Positions 32,890 to 44,595 of a stretch of 64,000 bases of DNA are shown piece after piece. The stretch is from Tetragonia tetragonoides (taxonomy: Eukaryota; Streptophyta; Magnoliopsida; Caryophyllales; Aizoaceae). The stretch covers positions 32,084,001 to 32,148,000 of the forward strand of contig CM076142.1 in the NCBI GenBank assembly GCA_038025085.1, written 5' to 3'. The position numbers and the translations under genes are program-made. Numbering within the stretch: the stretch's first letter is position 1; each line of letters starts with the position of its first letter. The notes beneath the pieces were generated by a model. That model was not told the DNA's origin. It did no database searches and saw only the letters and a list, made by a program, of their open reading frames with translations.

Positions 32890-35800
32890 ATGGATGATTT
32901 CTTTGTTCAAGACCAACTTTTTGATGATATTAACGATGATATTCATGTAAGTAAAAGAATTCGATTTTTTTTTTTCATGTACACAGTGGCTGGGTTGAGG
33001 GTTTATGGGTGGTTTGATGGTGGTTACTGGGGGCGGAGGTTGGACAAAGGAGATGTCAGGCCGGAGTGATGGGGGCCAGAGTCGCGGTGGTGGTTCTAAC
33101 AGGCCGGAATAGTCGCAGATCTGGGTGATGCGGGGGTGGGGCGTGAGGGGTTGGGGGAGGTGGACAGGGCTGAGGCGTTGGGCTGATTGCGTTGACGCGG
33201 TGCGCGAGGCTGAGGAGGAGGGGGTTGAGGGGGAGGAGGTTGTGAGTGGTCGGGGCTCAGGGGTGGTTGGGGTTGGGGAAAGGGGTTTTGGGTTCTTTTT
33301 GTTGTTTTTCTGTTTTTTTACATTTTTTTATTTCTTTTGGGAAATAGTGAATTTTAATAATTGAAAAAAATAATTACCTAATCTTTTTTATGATTTTTTT
33401 TTATTTTTTAAACTAAATATGATTATTTATTACTTAACTTTGTTTTATTTTTTCAGAATTTGTTCTTATTTGGAATTTATGTACTATGTTACAGGATGAA
33501 GTTTTAGAAAAATTTCCAAAAACTCTAACAGATTATGGTCATCACTTTGTAACTCAACAAAAGTTCAAGGATCGTCTAGAGTTAGAGGCTACAGCAAAAC
33601 AAATAGGAGTGAAGCACAACATATTTTTGTACATTATTGGTTCCAAGGCTGGGAGGGTGTCGCTTGGGTGTGAACGACAAGGAAGATATAGACCTCCTAA
33701 AAATAAATCAGTTGATATGGAATCTAGCAGATCTACTGGAACGAAAAAATTGTAGGTGTTCTTTTCAATTGAAAGGTATTGAACAAAGTGATGGCTCCTG
33801 GACGTTGATAGTTCACAATGGGTACCACAATCATAAGAACTCGGGAAATCTAAACTACATACAGGAGTTGGCAAATTGGGTGAAGTTGAGAAAGAAATCA
33901 CTGCAGCATTGACTAAGAGTGATGTTAAGCCATAAAAGATATTGACTTTTCTCCAAAGTAATTTGGGTAACAAATTGGTCACATCGAAGCATATCTACAA
34001 TTACAGAAAATACGTTGAAGAACAATACAATGGAGGGACCCACGGTGATTCAACAACTAATGAAACTTATAATCGCCAGTGGCACAGATCATGGTTATCG
34101 CCAGTGGCACAGAACGGAACCAGGAAAAAATGTTCTAAGTGATATATTGTTTGCTCATCCTACATGTATCGACATGCTACACAAATTCTCATGCGTATTG
34201 GTTATGGATAGTACCTACAAAACAAATCGATACAAGATGCCTCTCTTAGAAGTTATTGGGATTACTCCAACCGGGCGTAACTTTTCAGTTGCTTATGCAT
34301 TCATGAACAATGAGAGAGAGGAGAGCTATACCGGGGCAATTGAGAATGTGAAGCATCTATTTGGTTCGAATGTGTCCCCTGAACTAATAATCGCAGATAG
34401 ATAATGGGCAGCAATGAATGCGATAGGCAAAAATTTTTCAAAGGTTCATCATCTTTTGTGTAGACATCATATTTCGAAAGATGTGCAAGATCATTGTACT
34501 AAATTAAAAAAAAATGCAGCTATTGGCGAGCAATTTTCAAAGGGCACATGGACAAAGGTGGTGGAATCTGCAGCTGAGAAAGAGTATGAAAAAAATGTGG
34601 AAAAGATGAGAGAGTCTTATGGGTGGGTGAAAGGTCTATGGGAATATTTGCATTGGATTTGGATTGGACCATAAAAGACAAAATTTGTAAGTGCATAGAC
34701 TAACAAGATATTGCATTTCAGAGCGGTAACAACCAACAGGTTTGTGGATATCATTTTTTTTTATTTTAGTTTTGTGAGATTTATATATATTTCATTATTT
34801 CAATTTCATAATGCATGAAAATAAGGGCTATAATTTTTTAAATATTTATTATGACATTTTCTAATTATGAACAACAGGGTAGAGAGTGCTCATTCAACGT
34901 TGAAACACTACATTGAAACATCTATAGGAGGTTTTGATACGTTGTGGCCGAAAATTAATTTCATGTTGAATTTGCATATTCGAGTAATAAAAAAATAATT
35001 GGAGAGGTCACAATTAGTTGCTCTTCACGTTACAGTTTTACCTGTGTTTCGAAGGTTGAATGGTCGTGTCACACACCAAGCTATACGTTTGCTAGATAAG
35101 GATTTCAAACGACCTGATCATGAATGTCAAGATAGTTTAGCATGTGGTTGTTATTTGAGAAAAACACACGGCCTCCCATGTGCACACGAATTAAATTCAC
35201 TCATGCGACATGAAAAATGTGTTCAGTTGGAAGATGTTCATCAATTTTGGAAAATTCTAGACATGAAAGTTGACCAATGCACCGAGGGTGATTCAGAGGA
35301 AGAGGAAAATAGCTTGTTGCAATTATTAGTTGACAAGTTGTGGCAATAACCTCGTGATGTAAGGAGGACGTGTACAGAGTCACTAGAGAAAATACTCAAT
35401 CCTGAACTTAAAAATATTGATGAGCCACAGGTACGAAAAACAAAAGGCTGCCCCAGGAAAACCTCGGTATCAAGAGATTTATCTGCATATGAGCATAGTA
35501 AGAAAAGTTACAGAGTACAAGGATCGTCACGTGGTCGTGGGAGATCGACTTCGGCATCACCCAAGTGCTGGGAGGCCAGTTTCGCCATCACCAAGTGCTC
35601 GGAGGCCACCTATCTCTCCATCTTTTCACCCATCTCCACGACCTTATATGCCCCTTCCTAATCATTATGCCTCTAAACTCCCACAATTATTCTTCCTTTT
35701 ATTCATGATTTGAAAGTTGTTGATGGAGATGGAAATTGCGGGTTTAGAGCCATTACATATTTGATTCACTTAAATGATGAGGAATGGGACAAAGTAAGAA

Positions 35801-36369
35801 AGGAGTTGCTTGATGAGTTGGAAAAGCGGTATCAGTTTTATGCAGGCATATTTGGAACTGAAGAACGAGGACTAGAACTTGTGAATTCACTTAAACATTT
35901 TGAAGGACCTGCACCTTTAGAAAAATGGATGTCCTTACCAAATATTGGATGGGTGATTGCCAGTACTTACAATGTCATACTTTCAAGTTTATCAGAAAAT
36001 GGGAGTGTGACATTTTTCCCGTTGAAAGTGTTCGACAACGTGCAAGAGCCGACCAGAGTGATCACAATTGCTTATTTTACAAATCACTTTATAACGGTAT
36101 TTACATAATTATAATTTAACTTAATATTTTTATTATTATTAATTTACGTGACATATAAAAATAGGATTTAATTGATATTATTGGTCTTTTGACCGGTATA
36201 CATGGCCGAAGATTCTCCGATGCCAAAAATTAACAGCCAATGGTTCTATTATTCAGATTCTAGCATTGTTGGCTGGCAACATAAATATTCCGAGAGGTTA
36301 AGACGGTGGATTGAGCTCCAACCACCTAAGCCTCCTAAGCCTCCTGCTGATCGTGTTGTGCTTGAGTGA
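32890..36369 (+). pseudogene. MULE transposase fused to an OTU protease domain, broken
   Basis: The first exon MDDFFVQDQLFDDIN... ends at a GTAAGT donor (32947), and coding resumes at 33495. Blocks in order are: a FAR1-like zinc-binding N-terminus (VSLGCERQGRYRPPK, then GSWTLIVHNGYHNH); a MULE DDE transposase with VLVMDSTYKTNRYKMPLLE (first Asp, 34200), LIIADR (second Asp, 34390), LLCRHHISKDV and VESAHSTLKHYIETS (Glu, about 34880); a SWIM zinc finger CGCYLRKTHGLPCAHEL (35140-35200); and an OTU domain from about 35680. There are stops or shifts near 33755, 33935, 34402, 34672, 34998 and 35347. The OTU block is followed by a tail (SPMPKINSQWFYY...) to a stop at 36369, separated by about 120 bp of AT-rich sequence that may be an intron. 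Confidence 0.8.
35680..36108 (+). pseudogene. OTU cysteine protease domain of the MULE gene
   Basis: The open frame reads LPFIHDLKVVDGDGNCGFRA and onward to TNHFITVF. The DGDGNC motif supplies the OTU Asp and catalytic Cys, and NHF supplies the His. The stretch between (EEWDKVRKELLDELEKRY, GWVIASTYNVILSSLS) fits OTU helices and strands. No stop interrupts these about 140 codons, while the transposase upstream has several. The Cys loop (CGFRAI) differs from host OTU3 (CMFRAL) and the rest is unlike it, so this domain was not copied from the neighbouring host gene. Function in transposons is unknown; removal of ubiquitin or a ubiquitin-like protein is inferred from the family. Confidence 0.8.
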
Positions 36370-36949
36370 TTCGACCTTTACTTTCATGTGTTAGATTTTG
36401 TGGGTATATCTTCTGCAAACCCTCACGAGACCTCACTCGTTCACTAGGGAGAACCTAGGGGTTTAAAGGGCTTGTTGCACATGCTAAGTGCAATTGCGAT
36501 TCCTGCGACAGTGAGTTAGGATTTTTTTCTTGATTTTCGTTTGTTAGTTAGCTTACATATTTTATTTCATACATTTTAGCATTATTTTACAATTATTTAT
36601 ATTTTACATCACAATTTTTATTTTCTTAAGCTATCACAAACTTTAAGTTTAATTATACACCAATCAAATTATTAACATAATATTTATTTATTTAATTAAC
36701 TAAAAGCCCTTTACAAGTTTTAAAAGTGTATCATTAGCCAACAAAAGTTATAAAAAAGAGAGAATAAATTGATCTTTTAACATTGACCAAAAAAAAAAAT
36801 TATATTTAGTTTTTATTATTATTGGAGTGTAATTCCTTAAGAAATAAGCATATTAAAAAATAAAACAAAAGAAAAAAAATAAAAAATCACCCAACCCCAA
36901 ACCCCCATGTCGACTAACCCCTCAAACACCCACACCCTCCCCCGTCGGT

Positions 36950-37095
36950 TCGCCACCACCCCCTCCCCCGCCGGTTCGATCTCCTCCCCCTTCCCCCTCC
37001 TGTTCGATCTCCTCCCCCCTCCCCTGCTGGTTCGATTTCCTCCCCCCTCCCCCGCCGGTACGATCTCCTCGCCCCTCCCCCGCCGGTTCGCCCAA
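36950..37095. repeat. C-rich minisatellite, roughly 30-bp period
   Basis: Repeated CCGGTTCGATCTCCTCCCCC-like units lie inside the MULE, near its right end. Both strands are open in several frames for compositional reasons only. Confidence 0.7.
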
Positions 37096-37378
37096 CTCCA
37101 CCGTTCAGAACACTCTTCCGCCGCCCCAACCACCGTCATTCGCGCCACTCCCGATCTAGCCCAACCCCAAACCATCTGTCAATCAGCCCCATCGATCTAG
37201 CCCCCAACCACCGTGGTGCCACCGATCTTGTGAGAAAATTGAGCACTTGATCTTGAGAGAAAAGGAAGGGAGAGAGAAAAGAAAGGGAGAGAGAAAGACT
37301 AGAAAAACTAGTTAGGGGTATTTTTGGGGAAAAAGGAATTTGCGTTTAGTAATTTGAGATTTACGTTTAGTAACCCCC

Positions 37379-37652
37379 TTTAGATTTACCACAAAATACC
37401 TTTACTCTCTCTCACCTCACCCTCCCCCCTTCTCTCTCGCCTTACCCATTCTCTCTCCTCAACAGCCCATTACCCGGGCCCATCATAGCCCATCCACCAC
37501 CACCACCACACCCATCAAGCCACCACCACCACGGCACTGTAGACGCATAGACCACCGCAACCCTTGACCAAACGTCATTGTCTCACTTTCCCCCACCCCA
37601 GCGCAGTACCCTCTGTTGTGATAAAAAAAATAAAGCAGAAATAAAGGATTGC
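37379..37652. other. Spacer with CCACCACC-rich stretch
   Basis: Low-complexity CT- and CCA-rich sequence between the MULE and the (TAA)n array. No gene was found. Confidence 0.4.
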
Positions 37653-37947
<295 letters not shown>

Positions 37948-38448
37948 ACATATGTTTTGTCGAAGTAAAAAAAAAAGGCTTTTTGGTCTTTCGGGCCGTG
38001 GTTCCCCGACATAGTGTATGAGGCAGGTTGTCGTGGCGGTGGTAATGTCAGTTGTGGTGGCGGCGGTGGTGTACATTGTGGTGGTGGTGGTGGTGGAGGA
38101 GAGAATAAAGAGGGAAGGAGGAGAGAGAGTGAAATGGGGTATTTTAAAAGAGGCGTAAAAAGGAAAAGTGCACTTAAATGGTGGTGGTAAATACTAATGT
38201 GGTGATGGTATTAAGTATAACTCTTTAGAAAACCGAAATTTTAGGGGGTACCCTCAAAGTTACTACTTTTGAACGGACTATCCACTTTTTTTGAACTGTG
38301 CACGAAATAACCACAAACTTCAAACATTGTCCAACCCGTATACAAATACTACAACGCCGTTAACTTGTTCAATTTTGTGAAGATGAAAAGACTATTTTAC
38401 CCTCTATGTTATTAAGGAAAAGTAGACCAATTGAAAAGAAAAAAAAAT

Positions 38449-39231
38449 TACTCCATCCGGCCCAGATTCTTCCTTACATTTTCCTTATTTGGATGTCCAC
38501 AATTCTTCATTACTTTACTTATTTTAGCAAGTTTTGAGTGAATAAAAGTCCATAATACCCTTAGATTTTTATGTGCCAAAACACTCTCTCTCCTCAGATC
38601 CCTTTCCTACCCACTAGCCCTGTCCCTTTCCCACCTGGTCACCCACCAGCCCTATCCCTTTCCGGCCACAACACAATTCCACCATCAGCTCCCACCACCT
38701 GCAACCCCACCACCACCAGCCACCAGCCCCCAACCGGAAACCCCACCAACCCCCTGCCCAAAAACCCCACCAACCCCAGCCCGAAAACCCGACGTCGGTC
38801 AGCCCCCACCCACCCTCAGACCACGAAACCCCCACCCTAAAAACACCCCAGTCCCCACCGCCTTGAACCCCCACCCCCAACCCCCCAAAACTCCCACCAC
38901 GCCGAAACCCACCCCAACCCACGAAATCGTTGAGAGAGAGAACGAGAGCCACTGCCCACCCGAATTGAAAAGCCGCCGAAGAGATGAGAAAGAGAGAGAT
39001 AGAAAGAGGATAAAGGTGGACAGGTGGTGGCCATGGGAGGTGAATCGATGTTGAGATGTTTGAGGTGGTGGTGAAGGTGAATGAGAAGGTGAAGGGTTTT
39101 TTAGGAGAGAGAGGAGGAAAATGACCAAAGAGTGAGATAAAGGGCATGTTGGGAATGTTCATACAGAATTTTAGTTTCCTTGGTATTTGGTCCATTTGCT
39201 TATGTAAGGAAGAACCGGGACGGAGGTAGTA
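38449..39231. mobile_element. Stowaway/mariner-type element, about 0.78 kb
   Basis: The left end TACTCCATCCGGCCCAGATT continues CTTCCTTACA. The right end is the complement of TGTAAGGAAGAACCGGGACG...GGTAGTA. Both are bordered by TA. The interior is a C-rich, proline-like low-complexity tract (38590-38930) with no transposase. Confidence 0.7.
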
Positions 39232-39592
39232 AATATTTTTTAAAAAAATTTCATAATTTTTTGAGCTTAATTTTTTTTTGCACAGAATACCCACTACGTT
39301 TCCAAACTTCAGGGGTACCATGTGCACAACTTTAGAAGTTGAGTGTTGTTTTGTGCAACATATGTACGTGATTCCAACGGCAATATTGAATGGAAGTAGT
39401 CGTTTATAGCAGTTGGATTCAGGCTATATAAGGTGAAAGGTGCATTTTCTCTCACCACAAATTAAATCAGTCCATTACAGCTCCAAACTATATTGTAAGT
39501 TGTAAGTTATGAGTTTTGTGTTATTAGTGATTTCTTTCTCTCAACTTTTCAATTGTTTACATCATTTGTTCTACTTTTTTGTAGTTGCAAGT

Positions 39593-39913
39593 ATGGATTC
39601 TTATGGAAGTTCAAGTGGTTCACAAGGCATTCGAGTTCCAAACAAGTATTGTATTGGTTGTAGACCTTCAAAACGAGCTGAAATAAGGCCATCGGAATCG
39701 GATTTGGTGCAACAAAGACTTGATGATGGGAAGAAATCCATAGACGCCATAGAAGCAGAGACCATTGGTGAGATGAGGAAGAGCAATGGTGAGATGAGGA
39801 AGAGCATTGTTGAGATGAAAAAAGCATTTGAAGAGTTCGCAAATTACATGTTCCTAGTTGTTAAAGTAGCAATTGTAATGTACATCATCCTAATGTTTGT
39901 ATTGACGAAATAA
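39593..39913 (+). CDS. Small GRF-like / coiled-coil / membrane-anchored protein, MULE-associated
   Basis: About 106 aa from the ATG at 39593. There is a Ser/Gly-rich start, then VPNKYCIGCRPSKRAEI, which looks like the first half of a GRF zinc finger. A charged helical segment with repeated GEMRKSNGEMRKSIVEMKK follows, and the C-terminus has one hydrophobic helix (FLVVKVAIVMYIILMFVL). Small GRF-plus-transmembrane ORFs are, to my knowledge, common hitchhikers in plant repeats, but I do not know their role. It converges on the MuDR-type remnant at 40200-40890. The GRF motif lacks its second Cys pair, so it may be truncated. It could instead be a chance ORF. Confidence 0.45.
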   Translation: MDSYGSSSGSQGIRVPNKYCIGCRPSKRAEIRPSESDLVQQRLDDGKKSIDAIEAETIGEMRKSNGEMRKSIVEMKKAFEEFANYMFLVVKVAIVMYIILMFVLTK

Positions 39914-40199
39914 AAGGAAGTGATTATTGACAATAAAAGTGGTTAAATTTCTATTGATATTCGAAATTGTTGGGGCAACAAAATATAATACCAAAAGGTA
40001 GAGGCTTTTAACAGTGAAACCAAAAACATGGCATTTATATTCCAAACGTATGCCATGCACAACATACCAACTAACAAACCCAAAAAATGGCATCTATATT
40101 CATATGACATGTACAACTTGCAATGTACCTCCTAAAACGAAATGGACATCCATATACAGCAAATTTCATGTTTTTTTCATCACCAATAACAATCAGTTC

Positions 40200-40890
40200 A
40201 ATAACAATCAGTTTTTAGATTATTTTTGTTGCCTTCTTTTTCTTGATAGGACCTTCACCAGAACAGGCAAAGGGAGCAAATGCTTTCTTCTTTCTTTTAG
40301 CAGCTCCAACATCAGTATTAGAGGTAGATGCAGTCCCACCACCTGCAGCAGCAACAACAACATCTTTCTTCTCCTTTGTTGTTGGCCCTCATTTGCACCC
40401 CCTAGCATTATGTCCAAAAATCTTGCAAATTGAACATTTTGTAATTGTGACCCTCTTTCCTTTCTTTGGTCCCTCGCCCCTTGCCCTCTTTCTGTTTCTA
40501 GCTGGTCTACCAAGGGTTCTTATGAGGACAGAGGGTTCAATAATCGAGAATTCGGTAAATGATGGCCAATATTTATGATCAAGCATAGGGTGAGGGTGGT
40601 CCTCATGAGTCAGCTTGTAGCAGTGACCAGTGTATACAGAGTTTGCATACTCCCTGGGTCTATACTAACTTCTGCCATGCATCTGTGTGCATGCCTACAA
40701 GGTATGCCAGTGACCTGCCACTCCCCACAACCACATTGTTTAGCGTTTAAATTAACAGGGTATTTGTTCTCTCCCTGTGCTACCTCATACTCCACAACCC
40801 CTGCAAAACTCATCCTACACATCCTTGAGTCGCTACTTGATACCTCCAGCCTCTCATTTGCATACGAAGTTAATTCAGAGGGCTCCATCT
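40200..40890 (-). pseudogene. MuDR-type transposase C-terminal fragment
   Basis: On the minus strand, CGCGEWQVTGIPCRHAHRCM (about 40690-40740) is a SWIM zinc finger of MuDR transposases. After a frame change, a basic tail (GRPARNRKRARGEGPKKGKR) and a CCHC knuckle (CSICKIFGHNARGC) follow at about 40390-40510, then a Lys-rich end. The DDE core is missing. Its inverted repeats were not identified, although GGGGTACCMTN-like sequence near 38255 and 39330 may be termini. Confidence 0.75.
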
Positions 40891-41029
40891 GAAGTACAAC
40901 GATATGTCTCTCCCCGTTTTATTCAAATTGTACACTCTAATATCTTACGAAGTTGGTATCGGATAGAGCATAATTAAAAACAAAACTAAGCAATTAAAAA
41001 TTATTAAATTAAATTAGGACTTAATTGGT

Positions 41030-42400
41030 TAGTTTTACGTGAGAGCGGGATGAATTTTGACACTCAATGCAAGCTATGTCTCTTATGAGAAGACTCAGGA
41101 GCTCATCTCTTTTTCTAGTGTCCTGTTGGTAAAGCAATCTAGTCTGGCATGCTTTGTTGGCTTGGCTTGACTTGACTAGAAGACCATGGAGCTTAGCTAG
41201 AGAGTTGAAATGGATTAAAAATAACTGTTGCAAGAAGACAATATTGAAGAACTTATGCAAGGCTGCGTTGGTTGGAACAGTCTATGAAATCTGGCGTGAA
41301 AGATATTTGAGGCTTTGTAGATATAGGATAAGAATCTCATCCCAAATCCTGCATAGTTTAAAGTTTGATATTTGCTCTAGAGCTTTTTTTTTTTGGGGAA
41401 AGTAAGAAATTATATTAATTACTCCCAAAATAGGATGGTTTTTACAATCAGACCAGGTTACACACAAAACTCCTCATCTCTCTATTGCTGCCTATATAGA
41501 CAAGCCACAACTAGCTCATCTATTTTATACAAGCATTTAATACCTGGCAGCAAATAAGCTTCACAGCATACACTACATCTCAACAATCACAGAGTTCAAA
41601 AGAACTACTACACCAAATAAACTCAACAGAAATAATTAAGATTAAGCAGAAAGTAATCTATGACTGTCTTGTTTGCAGACTTTGCAGCTCTAGCGTGTAG
41701 TGCAGAAATAATCTCCTTCATTACTTGCTCTGCTGTGGTTTGCTTCCCTTGGAATATTCTGGCGTTCCTTTCTTTCCAAGTATAGTAAATCACTCCTGTA
41801 AAACAAGCACACACAGTTCTATTTCGAATATGTTTGCCTTTGAAAAGGCTGCTCATCAACTTGTATACATCTGGCCACTGCCAGCATGACTGAGCTAGAT
41901 TAAGCCACTGAAACATTCTTTGCCAAAGCTGTTGCACGAAAATGCAATCAAAGAAAGTATGGTGAAAGCTTTTCTCTGCCTGTTTGCATAGAATACAGAT
42001 ACCAGGCCCCTGCACACCAATTCTTCTCAAAATTTTCCATATAGGTAGTCTCTCCTAAACACACAGCCAGCCAATAAATCTCCATCTTGGTAGAGCAATA
42101 GAGTTCCATATTACTGATGTCCAGCATTGCCTTGCTCTAGTAGGTAGCAGTAGTTTGTAGGCTTTACTGACTTTATACACAGCTTGAGAGCATACAAATT
42201 GTTGCAGATCAGTCCTATTATCAAACACCTTTTAAATAAGCGAAGAAGCTTGCAGTGATTTCTGCATGGACCAAAAATTCCTCTCCTTAATGTAATAGAT
42301 ACTGACCCATTTAACCCATATTGCTCTAGAGCTTTTAACAAGTATATTGAACATCATGTCTTAGGTTGTATATGCTACTAGTTGTAGTGTGAGATTGGTT
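41030..42400 (+). mobile_element. LINE ORF2 C-terminal fragment, split by another LINE
   Basis: Plus-strand frames at 41040-41384 show a zf-RVT-like segment and the conserved tail GTVYEIWRERYLRLCRYR. The LINE resumes after 42336. The insertion at 41388-42320 divides it. Confidence 0.65.
41388..42320 (-). mobile_element. 5-prime-truncated LINE with 16-bp target duplication
   Basis: TTGCTCTAGAGCTTTT flanks it at 41372 and 42321. The minus-strand frame at 41623-42030 has a zf-RVT segment (CILCKQAEKSFHHTFFDC) followed by YYTWKERNARIFQGK. The T run at the left edge is the poly(A) tail. It inserted into an older LINE. Confidence 0.85.
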
Positions 42401-42610
42401 TTGCTTGAGTTAGGACTGCTTGTTTTTTAGTTGTTGGGGATGCTACTCTAGCATGCGTCATTCGTAATACTTTGCCCATGGGTACCACATTGGTATCCGT
42501 TGGAGAATGTTAAGGATGATAAGTTAAAGGATATTTCGTACTCTTTTCAATGGTGGAAGAAATTTAATTTTTTAAGCAGTAGAAGTAAAGCTCTATGTTA
42601 GTTAAAATCT

Positions 42611-42740
42611 AATAGTCTACTTTTTAACGATTTAGGAAAGTACAACTTTAGTTTATATTCTATACTAAAACCTCTAATAGTGTACTCTTTAACGATTTAG
42701 GAAAGTACAACTTTAATATATATTCTATGCCAAAACTTAT
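42611..42740. repeat. 65-bp tandem repeat, two copies
   Basis: AATAGTCTACTTTTTAACGA (42611) recurs as AATAGTGTACTCTTTAACGA (42676), followed by GGAAAGTACAACTTTA in both. It may be internal to the Helitron ending at 44370. Confidence 0.75.
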
Positions 42741-43733
42741 ATTTCAATTATATATTTCTATTAAAAATTTATTACAATGGTTCGGTTAGGTGGATGCCTT
42801 CAATGTTGTCAGAAAATGCCTCTAATATATAGAGATTTTGTTTTTGATTTCAGAGTCATTTGTAGTATATTTATTGATCAAACAAAATAAAGTATCAGTA
42901 TATAAAAAATGCATTTTTTTTACAACATAGGATGAGTCCACCAAAATAAGTAATTAGCTTGACACAACTGATAAAGAGTTGCAATGTAAAAAACTAAGAA
43001 AAAAGAGAGAATATATACGTCTATTAGTTATAGAATATTAAAAAGCAATCTCACGGTATAATATATTAAAAAGAGTATGATAGAATAAAGAAATAAACGA
43101 CGAATCTAAAATGATTCTAGGTCCAATCTTTAATAGGAAACTTGATCATTATCATGTATACTTTTACAACTCTACGTGATAGACTGATCCCTCATGTTAT
43201 TTTACGGCTCCAATCTATGTTCTCTTCAACTCTATAATTATTAATGTATACAAATTTGAAAAAACAATCAAGCAAGCATTAAAATTTGTTTTGCTATTTT
43301 AAGGTTTACGTCTTAAAGTTCTTTATTTTTTTAAAAGTAGTCATGTATACATTACACATTTTACCTGATTTTAGCAAAAAAAGAATGATCATACCTTTGG
43401 AAGATTAGTTATACCTTTATATCGAAATAAGAGCATTGGCGTACCAACATCAAGTATAAAAAGACTTTAAAACTATGACCTCTTGGATAATGTAACATAT
43501 GGGGTGAGTTAATTAAAAATTAATTAAAATTATTGGTAGTAAGAGTTTAAAATTATATAAGATGCCTCTTACAAAGTATTATTAATCTTATTATATGGCA
43601 TTCATGATATTAAATGGATATATTATTATTTATCTATTTATCACTAATATTTTTTCAAAAGTAACAAATTACACTTTAATTTTTCAATAAGATTAATAAT
43701 CACGTTATATTAATTTTATTATATAATTACAGT
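42741..43733. other. AT-rich sequence, possible Helitron body
   Basis: No ORF. It precedes a Helitron 3-prime hairpin at 43734, but no TC 5-prime terminus could be fixed. Confidence 0.4.
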
Positions 43734-44370
43734 CCGTGCAACGCACGGGTAGGGATGACAGTGGAGCGGGTACATATGGGTACTGCCCCGCATCCGCTCC
43801 AGTTGGGGCGGGGATGGGGGAGTGCTAGGTGGGGATGGGGCGGGGATGGTTTTGATAAAGGAAAACCGCTATGGGGATGGGGCGGAGGTGGTTTGCCTTC
43901 TTCCCCAAGTGGATACCCGTCTGAGCCCCCCCCACCTTATAACCGCTTATCCGCCCCGCCTCATACCCATCTGACCCGCCTCATACCCACATAAAAATAA
44001 AAAAATGTAAATATAAATATATAAAACCTTATTTTATCAAATAAATAAAAATTGACTACTACTATTGCTTATTAAAAAGCTTAAAATTTTCTTTGCAAAT
44101 TATCTTAGGGTGAATTTGAGGTAGATCCAGATGTGGGCTTCGTTTGTTTTCGGGCGGGTATAAAGCGGATATTGATATCCTCCCGATAAATGGAGCGAAG
44201 GTGGATACCCACCGGGTAAGTGGGGCGGAGGTGGATTTGGGATCTCCAACCCGTGGTGGGGATGGGGCGGGTGGCGGAATCAAAATACCTAGATGGGTAT
44301 GGGGATGGATCTACCTATATCCACTACCATCCCGCCCCATTGCCATCCCTACGCACGGGCATTCACCTAG
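43734..44370 (+). mobile_element. Helitron 3-prime end interrupted by a hAT element
   Basis: The hairpin CCGTGCAACGCACGG (43734-43748) should be followed by GCATTCACCTAG and T. The stretch after the hairpin resumes only at 44360, because a hAT element with an 8-bp duplication entered the right arm of the stem. Removing the insertion in thought restores hairpin, spacer and CTAG, the Helitron signature. Confidence 0.65.
43750..44351. mobile_element. Non-autonomous hAT element, GGGGCGGGGATGG-rich
   Basis: The ends TAGGGATGACAGTGG and the complement of CCATTGCCATCCCTA are flanked by a perfect 8-bp duplication, CGCACGGG (43742 and 44352). The GC-rich interior repeats GGGGATGGGGCGG. No transposase is present. 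Confidence 0.88.
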
Positions 44371-44595
44371 TAAATATTAAATTAGAACAAATTGGAGAAA
44401 AATGGAATAAACAGGAGATTAGTGAAACAATGCAAACTGGAGAAAATTGGAACAAACTGAAAATTTTACTCCTTCCCATTCTTTTTTCTCCTACCCACTT
44501 CTTTTTGCATGGAGTTTAATGAAAGTTACTTTTGGAACAAAAATTCTTTATTTGTCCTTATATTAACATGAGAGAGTGTGTGAGTTAGTAGTGCC

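Larger units (their letters stand above)
32701..37378 (+). mobile_element. Mutator-like element (MULE) with transposase-OTU gene
   Basis: The terminal inverted repeats are about 40 bp with a few mismatches. The left reads ATTACTTAACGTAAATTCTA (about 32705-32745) and the right is the complement of TTTACGTTTAGTAACCCCC (37332-37378). I found no clean 9-bp target duplication. The gene (32890-36369) runs left to right. The right subterminal region has a CCCCCTCCCC-type minisatellite. The element abuts the Harbinger-like element and lies 2-6 kb upstream of OTU3, in opposite orientation. Confidence 0.75.

Noticed and set aside
38571..39327. Proline-rich and glycine-rich ORFs on both strands
   Set aside because: They arise from C-rich low-complexity DNA inside a Stowaway-like element; both strands are open for compositional reasons.
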